DNA from: Clostridia bacterium
Lineage (GTDB): Bacteria; Bacillota; Clostridia; RUG12999
Assembly: GCA_017502065.1 (NCBI GenBank)
Contig: JAFVVU010000040.1
Span: forward strand, 1-6,360
Length of the DNA stretch: 6,360 bases
Direction of reading: 5' to 3'
Part shown: piece after piece, positions 1 through 6,360 of the stretch
Layout: each line of letters opens with the position of its first letter
Position numbering within the stretch: the first letter of the stretch is position 1
Program-made: the position numbers and the translations under genes
The notes under the pieces: generated by a model
What the model saw: only the letters and a program-made list of their open reading frames with translations
What the model was told of the DNA's origin: nothing
Databases searched by the model: none

Positions 1-348
1 AAATTTTACCCACGGTTCAAAATGTTCAGGTTTAAGAGCATCTCTGTCAGCTTTTTTGCCGTTAAAAATTGCATAACAAGCATGAAGGTTCAGTTTTTTC
101 TTCCCCGGCACAATAGATATTACCTTATCAATATCTGCCATAAGTTCTTCCGGTGTTCTTGCACGTCCCGGGTAGTTACCCGTTGTCTGTATACCACCCG
201 AGAGTGCCCCGTCGTTATCAAATCCTATTACATCATCACCCTGCCAGCAATGGAGAGATACCGGCACATTTTTTAAAGTTTCAAGTGCCATTTCTGTATC
301 AACGCCAAATTTTTTGTATATTTGTTTTGCTTCTTCATATCTATTCAT
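1..348 (-). CDS. rhaA: L-rhamnose isomerase, N-terminal part (runs off left edge)
   Basis: Encodes the first 116 residues of L-rhamnose isomerase, the cytoplasmic metal-dependent enzyme that converts L-rhamnose to L-rhamnulose in the first step of rhamnose catabolism. The call rests on clear similarity to the remembered E. coli RhaA N-terminus: VPVSLHCWQGDDV (about residues 28-40), a GG-I-TTGNYPG-AR segment (about 50-64), a VPGKKKLNLHA segment, and LKPEHFEPWV close to the window edge. The family is about 415-420 residues, so roughly 300 residues, including the metal-binding catalytic core, lie outside the window. The start is an ATG at 346-348 preceded by GAGGG (minus strand, 356-360) at normal spacing. 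This ATG overlaps the stop codon of the upstream gene as ATGA, so the two genes are cotranscribed and probably translationally coupled. No frameshift or stop is seen in the visible part. Family assignment is confident; that further rhamnose genes (kinase, aldolase) lie to the left is only an expectation. Confidence 0.95.
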   Translation of the reverse strand, partial: MNRYEEAKQIYKKFGVDTEMALETLKNVPVSLHCWQGDDVIGFDNDGALSGGIQTTGNYPGRARTPEELMADIDKVISIVPGKKKLNLHACYAIFNGKKADRDALKPEHFEPWVKF

Positions 349-2390
349 ATTTTATCCCTCATATAAAAACATCTTTTTACAACACTGCGTAGCTGTGTTT
401 TTTCAAGTCCATCCGGCATATAAAGGCCAAATGTTCTGTGGTCAATTTTAGTCGGCACATAATAGCTTTCAAGTGCATTATACGTCTTTTCAATCCGTTC
501 TAAAATACCATCACGCGGTTTTGAATTATAGAGCGCATCATAATATTCCATTAGCTCGCCCGTAAGCTGCATAGTATCACGGCCAATTATAAGGAATCTC
601 AAATCTTCCGCAATTTTATATTCATAACCGTTATTTTTATTGTCTTTGGCAATTTGCTCGGGATTTACGGCATCGCTTGTTGCAAGCACACCGTTATATC
701 CGAAATAAAGAATTTCTTTTCGTATTTTTTCAATGATTGCAATTGCCTCATTCATCATATCTACCGATGCCTTGCATCTTGCAACTACGTCTTCATAATC
801 TTTAAAATGGTCATAAAGCTTAATTGGATTTTTGGGAATTCCACCGTCCCATCTGTACATCTGACCGAGAATACTGTTGAATTTATCCTGTCTTCCCCAA
901 ATGCGAAGATGTGACATATCGCGCCATGCTTCTTCAAGAAGCTCATATACTTTTCTCATCTGCGGCGCATACTTCTCGTATGATTTTTCATAATAGTCAG
1001 CGAGTATAGCATCTTTGTCTGCATTTACATTCCAGCAAAGCTCGGCATAAAGAAGCTGAGTAACTGACCTCATTGCAAATTCTACTGTCGGTAAATGCAT
1101 ATATGTCATTCCCCTTGCGCCTGCATTATAATAGAACTTAATATCGTGGTCAATTGTTTTGTTGAAAAGCACCGGCAATTCATTGAATCTCGATACATTA
1201 TAATACTCGCCAATCATAATCGGCATAGCCGGAGTCATAGCATTCCAGCCTTCTATTGCTTTGTAGTATCTTTCGTTTTCCTGACATCCGTCGGTATCAA
1301 TAAAATGTCTGTAGCAGCGTGTAATTGGATAAAGGGTTATATAATCGCCTGCATCAATAAGATTCTGCGGAATTGGTTTTTCGGGCGGCATCATTGTTGC
1401 CGTACCGTCATAAGCAAGAGTGCCGATTTTTATATATTTTAAATCGGTTTCATTAAGTCTGTCGCGGATTTTCGAAAGCATATGTAATGCCTGGTCACTT
1501 CCGTTACCCAGTGCCTTGCACTTTTCGCAGCAGCAGATGTTATTCCAGATATCAAGTCCCCAAATGTCAATTTTATCTGCTTCCGGCCAGTCTTTTCTTA
1601 ATTTTTCAATTATATCATCAGCAATAAAATTATTAAGTTCATCATTTGAAAGACAAAGCTGACAGTGCAGTGCATTATCCGGAGTTGTTACCCTGTCTTC
1701 TACCTTTCCGTACCATTCAGGATGCTCTTCCCAAAGAGTTTTTCCGTTTGGAAGAACTCTGTTCGGATTTACAATACCGGTAAGTATGTGTCCGCCATGT
1801 TTGAATTTAATACAAAGCTTTCTCTGAAGTGCTGTATAATCTGTTCTTGCCACTCCATAGTTAAATCTGTTTCTTGCCATCCAGTACCACAAAAGGTCTG
1901 ATTCAGGCAGTGTTCCTTCAAGGTCAAAGCCTCTTCCGTCTTTCATATCAGGCGAAAAAGTCATTTCTTTTTCAGGCAAAATAAGCGTTTTTAATCCGAC
2001 AGGCACAATCTCCCCTTTATCTCCCGGAGCAAACCAACGATAGCCCTGAAGTTTAAGAAATTCATATGTACCATACAAAACTCCGCTTCGGCCGCTGCCG
2101 ATTATTTCAATCCCGTTTTCTAAAGGAATAAGTTTATAATCATCTTCCGTACATTTGACATCAAGCACAGTAAGCTTTATATAAAAATCTTCATTTACTT
2201 TATTATAAAATGAAATGTCGGCACTTTCAAGTGCCATTTTAATATACTTTTTAAGTTCAGATGCCGCAAAACAAACAGTAACCTTTGATGCCAACTCTAA
2301 ATCATTTTTAAAATCAACCTCTTTTTCAGTTGTCGCATAGTATTCTGCTTTATATGCATCTTCATAAGGTAAAATAATTCTTATTTTCAT
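345..2390 (-). CDS. DUF4838 domain protein, putative cytoplasmic glycoside hydrolase
   Basis: 681-residue protein of unproven function. Residues about 35-130 resemble the small alpha/beta N-terminal domain found before GH20/GH67-type barrels: a GRSGVLYGTYEFL segment at 100-112, then GYRWFAPG-KGEIVP. Residues about 195-480 carry the DUF4838 pattern as I remember it: HGGH (198-201), HPEWY (223-227), CQLCLSN (243-249), LDIWNN followed by CCCEKC (286-291), GEYYN (394-398) and a helical LLYAELCWN segment (about 446-454). The C-terminal 200 residues look mostly helical. D280 and E395 are candidate acidic catalytic residues by position only. No signal peptide or membrane segment is present, so it should act in the cytoplasm on imported substrate. 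The start at 2388-2390 was chosen over an in-frame GTG five codons upstream because GGAGGG lies 7 bases before the ATG. It is the first gene after the promoter and overlaps rhaA by 4 bases, which suggests a rhamnose-related role such as releasing rhamnose from an oligosaccharide. That role is inference; alpha-glucuronidase-like activity is an alternative. Confidence 0.85.
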   Translation of the reverse strand: MKIRIILPYEDAYKAEYYATTEKEVDFKNDLELASKVTVCFAASELKKYIKMALESADISFYNKVNEDFYIKLTVLDVKCTEDDYKLIPLENGIEIIGSGRSGVLYGTYEFLKLQGYRWFAPGDKGEIVPVGLKTLILPEKEMTFSPDMKDGRGFDLEGTLPESDLLWYWMARNRFNYGVARTDYTALQRKLCIKFKHGGHILTGIVNPNRVLPNGKTLWEEHPEWYGKVEDRVTTPDNALHCQLCLSNDELNNFIADDIIEKLRKDWPEADKIDIWGLDIWNNICCCEKCKALGNGSDQALHMLSKIRDRLNETDLKYIKIGTLAYDGTATMMPPEKPIPQNLIDAGDYITLYPITRCYRHFIDTDGCQENERYYKAIEGWNAMTPAMPIMIGEYYNVSRFNELPVLFNKTIDHDIKFYYNAGARGMTYMHLPTVEFAMRSVTQLLYAELCWNVNADKDAILADYYEKSYEKYAPQMRKVYELLEEAWRDMSHLRIWGRQDKFNSILGQMYRWDGGIPKNPIKLYDHFKDYEDVVARCKASVDMMNEAIAIIEKIRKEILYFGYNGVLATSDAVNPEQIAKDNKNNGYEYKIAEDLRFLIIGRDTMQLTGELMEYYDALYNSKPRDGILERIEKTYNALESYYVPTKIDHRTFGLYMPDGLEKTQLRSVVKRCFYMRDKI

Positions 2391-2397
2391 GGTAAAG

Positions 2398-2403
2398 CCC
2401 TCC
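2398..2403 (-). promoter_or_regulatory. Ribosome binding site deciding the start of the DUF4838 gene
   Basis: Reads GGAGGG on the minus strand, 7 bases before the ATG at 2388-2390. An alternative GTG start at 2403-2405 overlaps this site and would have no ribosome binding site of its own, so the ATG is preferred. Confidence 0.85.
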
Positions 2404-2413
2404 ACTTAAAAAA

Positions 2414-2441
2414 ATTATATCAAAGTTAATAAAAAAGTCAA
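2414..2441 (-). promoter_or_regulatory. Housekeeping-sigma promoter of the DUF4838-rhaA operon
   Basis: On the minus strand the -35 box is TTGACT (2436-2441) and the -10 box is a perfect TATAAT (2414-2419), separated by 16 bases. TGA directly before the -10 box makes it an extended -10 (TGnTATAAT). Transcription should start near 2407, leaving a leader of only about 17 bases, which is little more than the ribosome binding site. Such a leader has no room for a riboswitch or attenuator, so any sugar control should act at or upstream of the promoter. I see no catabolite-repression (cre) consensus in this region. Confidence 0.8.
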
Positions 2442-2491
2442 TGTTTTTTAATATTTAAAACAAAAAAGTACAACTATATAGCAAAAAAAGC

Positions 2492-2520
2492 TTGATTTTT
2501 CAAAAAATATAGTGTATAAT
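2492..2520 (+). promoter_or_regulatory. Housekeeping-sigma promoter of tRNA-Pro (and perhaps pth-mfd)
   Basis: The -35 box TTGATT (2492-2497) and a perfect -10 box TATAAT (2515-2520) are separated by exactly 17 bases. The expected start near 2527 lies about 13 bases before the mature tRNA 5' end, typical of a stable-RNA promoter. It diverges from the sugar-operon promoter, with the two -35 boxes about 50 bases apart. Because no convincing promoter is seen in front of pth, readthrough from here may also supply pth and mfd. Confidence 0.8.
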
Positions 2521-2539
2521 AATTGAGTAATGTTGATAT

Positions 2540-2616
2540 CTGGGTGTAGCGCAGTTTGGTAGCGTGCTTGAATGGGGTTCAAGAGGCCGGGAGTTCAAGT
2601 CTCCCCACTCAGACCA
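2540..2616 (+). tRNA. tRNA-Pro, anticodon GGG
   Basis: A full 77-base cloverleaf can be drawn by hand. The acceptor stem pairs 2540-2546 with 2606-2612 (7 pairs, one G-U), followed by discriminator A2613 and encoded CCA at 2614-2616. The D stem pairs 2549-2552 with 2562-2565. The anticodon stem CTTGA (2567-2571) pairs with TCAAG (2579-2583) and closes a 7-base loop, giving anticodon GGG at 2574-2576, which reads CCC and CCU proline codons. The T stem GGGAG/CTCCC closes a 7-base TTCAAGT loop. All stems are intact, so the gene looks functional. It stands alone, upstream of pth in the same direction. Confidence 0.96.
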
Positions 2617-2621
2617 ATAAT

Positions 2622-2654
2622 AGTGGCTGTAGCATAATTTGTTACAGCTATTTT
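2622..2654 (+). terminator. Probable intrinsic terminator after tRNA-Pro
   Basis: The arm at 2622-2633 pairs with 2641-2652 to give a 12-base-pair stem (nine Watson-Crick and three G-U pairs) around a 7-base ATAATTT loop. Four T residues (2651-2654) sit at its 3' foot, followed by GTTATA. The core GCTGTA/TACAGC is perfect. It begins 5 bases after the tRNA CCA end, so it probably forms the tRNA transcript 3' end. The T tract is short and interrupted and the outer stem is weak, so termination may be partial and let RNA polymerase continue into pth, whose start codon is 25 bases downstream. Confidence 0.65.
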
Positions 2655-2664
2655 GTTATACATT

Positions 2665-2670
2665 AAGGAT
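2665..2670 (+). promoter_or_regulatory. Ribosome binding site of pth
   Basis: AAGGAT, with GGA at 2667-2669, lies about 10 bases before the ATG at 2680. It is a moderate site. It supports the ATG rather than an in-frame TTG at 2653, which falls inside the terminator T tract and would add nine residues before the conserved family start. Confidence 0.65.
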
Positions 2671-2679
2671 GTGATACCT

Positions 2680-3261
2680 ATGAAAATAATTGCAGGGCTT
2701 GGAAATCCCGGAACCAAATATGACGGTACACGTCATAATATCGGATTTGGTGCAATAGATTATATTGCTCACCATTTTGATATTAAAATAAACAAGCTTG
2801 GATATAAAGCCTTATACGGTCAGGGTACTATTGATGGTGAAAAGGTAATGCTTATTAAACCGCAGACTTTTATGAATTTAAGCGGCACATCGCTTATTGA
2901 AGCTATGAGCTTTTATAAGCTTCAGCCTGAAGATTTAATCGTAATCCATGACGATATTGACCTTCCCACGGGAAAAATCCGTATACGCACATCCGGCAGT
3001 GCCGGCGGACATAACGGAATTAAAGACATTATTCTTCGTCTTAATTCCGACAAGTTTACACGCATTAAAATTGGCGCAGGCCAGCCTGAACATGGCAAAG
3101 CTGATATGATTAATCATGTTTTAGGTTCTCTCAGCAAACAGGAAACTGATATCCTTGATAAATCTGCAGAAATGGTTGTTAAAGCTTTGCCGCTGATAAT
3201 CAAAGGAAATACTGCTCTTGCAATGAGTAAATATAACGGAATGCCGAATGCGGAGGAATAA
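2680..3261 (+). CDS. pth: Peptidyl-tRNA hydrolase
   Basis: Complete 193-residue Pth (the E. coli enzyme is 194 residues). It is a cytoplasmic esterase that cleaves the bond between peptide and tRNA in peptidyl-tRNAs dropped from ribosomes, recycling tRNA. The family signature is intact: MKIIAGLGNPG at residues 1-11 with substrate-binding N9, then TRHNIGF with catalytic H19 (E. coli H20). KPQTFMNLSG (60-69) contains N66, HDDIDLP (90-96) carries the conserved aspartates, and GSAGGHNGIK (106-115) contains H111 and N112. No key residue is missing. The start gives the canonical N-terminus and has an AAGGAT site upstream. It lies downstream of tRNA-Pro and its hairpin, and one base before mfd, so pth and mfd form an operon. 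It corresponds to spoVC of Bacillus subtilis by position and sequence. No independent promoter with acceptable spacing was found in 2617-2679. Confidence 0.97.
   Translation: MKIIAGLGNPGTKYDGTRHNIGFGAIDYIAHHFDIKINKLGYKALYGQGTIDGEKVMLIKPQTFMNLSGTSLIEAMSFYKLQPEDLIVIHDDIDLPTGKIRIRTSGSAGGHNGIKDIILRLNSDKFTRIKIGAGQPEHGKADMINHVLGSLSKQETDILDKSAEMVVKALPLIIKGNTALAMSKYNGMPNAEE
3252..3256 (+). promoter_or_regulatory. Ribosome binding site of mfd inside the end of pth
   Basis: A perfect GGAGG lies within the last codons of pth, 6 bases before the mfd ATG at 3263. Ribosomes ending at the pth stop (3259-3261) are next to this start, so reinitiation is likely. The site fixes the start of mfd. Confidence 0.85.
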
Positions 3262-3262
3262 T

Positions 3263-6200
3263 ATGCAGCATTTAAATCGCCTTCCGGAATTTAATAGTCT
3301 TGCCGCCGATATTTCGTCCGGTAAATCCGGGATTTCGGTAAGCGGAGTTACATCTTCCGCTCGTGCTGATTTAATCCACACTCTTTTGGATAAAACCCAA
3401 AAGAGTGCTTTTGTCGTTGCTGAAAACATGTATGATGCAAAAATTCTGTATGAAGATTTGTGTTTCTATCACGGTAGTGATAACGTTGTTTTGTTCCCTG
3501 CTAAAGACTATATTTTTTACAATATTGAAACTGCGGCACTTCGCATAAATAACGACCGACTTGCCGTTATTGACCGAATTTTAAATCAGAATGACATTAT
3601 TGTTGTAGCTCCTCTTGATGCAGTACTGCAATACACTGTATCAAAAGAAATATACAGCAAATATTTATATGAAATAAAACCAGGATCAAGACTTAATTTC
3701 GATGAACTCACACATAATCTTGCTATTATGGGATATAAACGCAGTGACTGTGTTGAAGGTGTCGGTCAGATGAATTTCAGAGGCGGAATTCTTGATATAT
3801 TCCCTCCTACCTATGAAAATCCGATACGAATTGAGTTTTTTGATGATGAAGTTGAAACAATAAGATTTTTTGACGCGGCTTCGCAGATTTCACAGCAAAC
3901 TACTGATTTTTGCCGTATAACCTGTTGCCGTGAGCTTATATATGATGACGTTACTTCTGTTATAGAAAAAATTAATAAATATCCGAAAACTGACTGGACA
4001 AATCGCGATATTGACCGTTTTGATGAAGAGCATTATTTCCCTTCCGCAGACAGATATTTACCGTTTATTTACGAAAATGTTCCGTCTGTGCTATCATATC
4101 TCAATAAAGATTTTATTCTTTTTCTTGACTATCCTCCGGCACTTTCTTCAAGAGCTGAAGCGTACGAAAAAGAAATGGGAAGCATACTTACCCAGTTTGC
4201 TGAAAACGACAGTATGCCATTATTTAACGGTTCATATTTATGTGATATAAATGATATTATCAGTGCATCTATTTCTCCCGTTGTTACAATCAGCGATGTT
4301 TCCACCGACGCCGGTTTTATTAATATAGCAAAATCCTATGAAATAGACAGTCGCAGTCTTCCGTCATACAATGGCAGAATTGACCTTATAATTGATGATA
4401 TCAAGAACTGGAAGCAAAATAACTATTTTATAACAATTCTTGCCGGAACAAAAGCAAAAGCCACCGCTTTCAAACAAACACTTGAAGAAAACGGTGTTTT
4501 TGCCGAGCTTGGCAACGAATTCCGGTTTGCCGATAATGAAAATATTCTTATTGTTCCGGGAAGTCTTTCAAGCGGGTTTGAATATCCGGCTTTAAACAGC
4601 GTTGTTATAAGTTCTGCCGAGCTTTTCGGCAAAGCTAAACACCGTTCAAAAGCAAATACAATGCCCGGCATCAAGATTAAATCCTATGCCGATTTATCTG
4701 TTGGCGATTATGTTGTACATCAGGTGCACGGAATTGGCGAATATCTTGGTATGCACCGTATGGAAGTTGACGGAATAATAAGGGATTATCTCAAGATTGA
4801 ATATAAAGATACTGACGTTCTTTATGTTCCCGCAACATCACTTGATACTGTTAATAAATATGTTTCAAATGATGGCAAAAAAGTTAAGCTTAACAAAATG
4901 GGCGGACTTGACTTTTCAAGAGTAAAAAAACGTGTTGTCAAGGCTCTTGAAGATATAGCCGACGAGCTTGTTGCATTATATGCTGAAAGAAGCACTAAAA
5001 AGGGCTTCAGTTTCTCACCCGACAATGACTGGCAGCAGAATTTTGAGCAGATGTTTCCGTATGAAGAAACTGCCGATCAGCTAAAATCCATCGAAGAAGC
5101 AAAAGCTGATATGGAAAGTGATAAACCCATGGACAGACTTCTTTGCGGTGATGTCGGCTACGGAAAAACCGAGGTTGCCCTCAGATGTGCTTTTAAAGCC
5201 GTTATGGACAGCAAACAGGTTGCTTATCTTGTTCCTACCACCATTCTTGCTCAGCAGCATTATAACACGTTTGTTGAAAGAATGAAAGAGTATCCGATAA
5301 ACGTTGAAATGTTATCACGTTTCCGCACCCCTAAACAGCAAAAGGAAATTATAAAAAAACTTTCAACAGGTGAAGTTGATATAATCATCGGTACACATAA
5401 AATTCTGCAGAAAGACGTTGTATTCAAGGATTTGGGACTTCTTATTATAGACGAAGAACAGCGGTTTGGTGTTAAGCATAAAGAACAGATTAAAGAACTC
5501 AAAAAAGACGTTGATGTTCTTACTCTTTCCGCAACACCTATTCCCCGTACACTTCATATGTCGCTTACAGGAATACGTGATATGAGCGTTATTGCCGAGC
5601 CTCCTGAAGACCGATATCCGGTGCAGACATTTGTACTTGAATATGACCGCGAAACCGTGCGCGATGCCATTTTAAAAGAGCTTGGCAGAAACGGTCAGGT
5701 ATATTATGTATATAACCGTGTTGAAGGTATATTTAAAGTTGCAAATATGTTGCAAGAACTTGCCCCAAATGCAAAAATTGCAGTTGCGCATGGGCAAATG
5801 AGCGAGCGCGAGCTTGAAAGTGTTCTTATGGATACAGTAAACGGCGATGTTGATATTCTTGTTTGTACAACTATTATAGAAACAGGACTTGATATACCGA
5901 ATATTAACACTATCATTATAGAAAACGCTGATTGTATGGGGCTTTCACAGTTATATCAGCTTCGAGGTCGTGTTGGGCGTTCCAACCGTATTGCATATGC
6001 ATATCTTACCTACAGAAAAGATAAGGCGCTTAATGAAACTGCCATCAAGCGTCTCTCCTCTATCCGTGAGTTTACTGAATTCGGATCGGGATTTAAAATT
6101 GCAATGCGTGACCTTGAAATCCGCGGTGCCGGCAACCTTCTTGGTGCGGCTCAGCACGGCGAAATGGATGCAGTTGGATATGATATGTACTGTAAGCTTC

Positions 6201-6360
6201 TTGATGAAGCAGTTGCAAAAACCAAAGGCATAGAAAAACCGGAGGAAATTATTACAACTGTTGATATTAAAGTTGATACGTTTATTTCCGATAAATACAT
6301 TCCGTCACACAACATCAAACTTGAAATGTATAAAAAGATTGCAAGTGCAGCATCCGAAAC
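3263..6360 (+). CDS. mfd: Transcription-repair coupling factor Mfd (runs off right edge)
   Basis: An open frame of 1032 codons, read through without a stop, of a family usually about 1150-1180 residues. Mfd is a cytoplasmic ATP-driven DNA translocase that removes RNA polymerase stalled at DNA damage and recruits UvrA for excision repair. Order of domains: a UvrB-like N-terminal module with a degenerate Walker A (GVTSSAR, 28-34, lacking the lysine, as is normal for Mfd) and RGGILDIFPP near 173-182; an RNA-polymerase-interaction domain at about 474-548 (VGDYVVHQVHGIGEY); then the translocase with Walker A GDVGYGKTE (629-637), PTTILAQQH (from 658), DEEQ box (730-733), SATPIPRT (756-763), TTIIETGLDIP (from 869) and QLRGRVGR (899-906). 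The translocation (TRG) region follows, with GSGFKIAMRDLEIRGAG from 941. Only the end of the regulatory C-terminal domain, roughly 120-150 residues, is missing. It starts one base after the pth stop with its own GGAGG. Nothing suggests decay. Confidence 0.97.
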   Translation, partial: MQHLNRLPEFNSLAADISSGKSGISVSGVTSSARADLIHTLLDKTQKSAFVVAENMYDAKILYEDLCFYHGSDNVVLFPAKDYIFYNIETAALRINNDRLAVIDRILNQNDIIVVAPLDAVLQYTVSKEIYSKYLYEIKPGSRLNFDELTHNLAIMGYKRSDCVEGVGQMNFRGGILDIFPPTYENPIRIEFFDDEVETIRFFDAASQISQQTTDFCRITCCRELIYDDVTSVIEKINKYPKTDWTNRDIDRFDEEHYFPSADRYLPFIYENVPSVLSYLNKDFILFLDYPPALSSRAEAYEKEMGSILTQFAENDSMPLFNGSYLCDINDIISASISPVVTISDVSTDAGFINIAKSYEIDSRSLPSYNGRIDLIIDDIKNWKQNNYFITILAGTKAKATAFKQTLEENGVFAELGNEFRFADNENILIVPGSLSSGFEYPALNSVVISSAELFGKAKHRSKANTMPGIKIKSYADLSVGDYVVHQVHGIGEYLGMHRMEVDGIIRDYLKIEYKDTDVLYVPATSLDTVNKYVSNDGKKVKLNKMGGLDFSRVKKRVVKALEDIADELVALYAERSTKKGFSFSPDNDWQQNFEQMFPYEETADQLKSIEEAKADMESDKPMDRLLCGDVGYGKTEVALRCAFKAVMDSKQVAYLVPTTILAQQHYNTFVERMKEYPINVEMLSRFRTPKQQKEIIKKLSTGEVDIIIGTHKILQKDVVFKDLGLLIIDEEQRFGVKHKEQIKELKKDVDVLTLSATPIPRTLHMSLTGIRDMSVIAEPPEDRYPVQTFVLEYDRETVRDAILKELGRNGQVYYVYNRVEGIFKVANMLQELAPNAKIAVAHGQMSERELESVLMDTVNGDVDILVCTTIIETGLDIPNINTIIIENADCMGLSQLYQLRGRVGRSNRIAYAYLTYRKDKALNETAIKRLSSIREFTEFGSGFKIAMRDLEIRGAGNLLGAAQHGEMDAVGYDMYCKLLDEAVAKTKGIEKPEEIITTVDIKVDTFISDKYIPSHNIKLEMYKKIASAASE

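Noticed and set aside
22..392. Plus-strand open frames opposite rhaA
   Set aside because: They have no recognisable protein features and lie antisense to a clear rhaA reading frame.
654..1901. Plus-strand open frames of about 80-115 codons opposite the DUF4838 gene
   Set aside because: They are antisense shadows with cysteine/histidine-rich, low-quality translations and no ribosome binding sites. The opposite strand holds a coherent 681-residue protein.
2391..2405. Five-codon longer start (GTG at 2403-2405) for the DUF4838 gene
   Set aside because: The GTG overlaps the GGAGGG ribosome binding site and has none of its own, while the ATG at 2388-2390 has ideal spacing.
2492..2503. TTGA-TTTT-TCAA inverted repeat over the tRNA promoter -35 box
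   Set aside because: Four-base arms in very AT-rich DNA are expected by chance and coincide with the promoter element itself.
2653..2679. Longer pth start at TTG 2653
   Set aside because: It lies in the terminator T tract, and the conserved Pth N-terminus begins exactly at the ATG at 2680.
3344..3370. Missing Walker A lysine in the N-terminal module of Mfd (GVTSSAR) as a sign of inactivation
   Set aside because: Loss of ATP binding in the UvrB-like N-terminal module is normal for Mfd. The translocase Walker A further on is intact.
3121..3429. Minus-strand open frame across the pth-mfd junction
   Set aside because: It is antisense to two certain genes and the translation resembles no family I know.
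4011..6233. Short open frames on both strands within mfd
   Set aside because: The mfd frame is open without interruption from 3263 to the window end and carries all helicase motifs. The others are out-of-frame or antisense shadows.

Overview
The window reads as chromosomal DNA of a low-GC Bacillota bacterium, most likely an anaerobic Clostridia member. This is an inference from four things: AT-rich intergenic DNA, strong GGAGG-type ribosome binding sites, near-consensus housekeeping sigma promoters, and the pth-mfd gene order familiar from Bacillota (spoVC-mfd in Bacillus subtilis). No rRNA, insertion sequence, phage gene or CRISPR array is visible.

The left part (1-2441, minus strand) is a carbohydrate-utilisation operon transcribed leftward out of the window. 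A strong promoter (2414-2441) drives a 681-residue DUF4838-type protein, a putative cytoplasmic glycoside hydrolase. Its stop codon overlaps by 4 bases (ATGA) the start of rhaA, L-rhamnose isomerase, of which only the first 116 codons are present. The tight coupling suggests that the unknown protein acts on a rhamnose-containing substrate or otherwise feeds L-rhamnose catabolism.

The centre (2391-2679) is a compact divergent control region. A second promoter (2492-2520) points right and drives a tRNA-Pro with anticodon GGG and an encoded CCA end. A stem-loop with a short T tract follows, only 25 bases before the pth start codon.

The right part (2680-6360, plus strand) is a housekeeping pair. 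pth (peptidyl-tRNA hydrolase) is complete, and mfd (transcription-repair coupling factor) follows after a single base and runs off the right edge with about nine tenths of the protein present. No good promoter was found between the tRNA and pth, so tRNA-Pro, pth and mfd may form one transcription unit with partial termination after the tRNA.

Most of the window is well explained. The most open item is the function of the DUF4838 protein in a rhamnose operon. No clearly undescribed multi-gene system was found.
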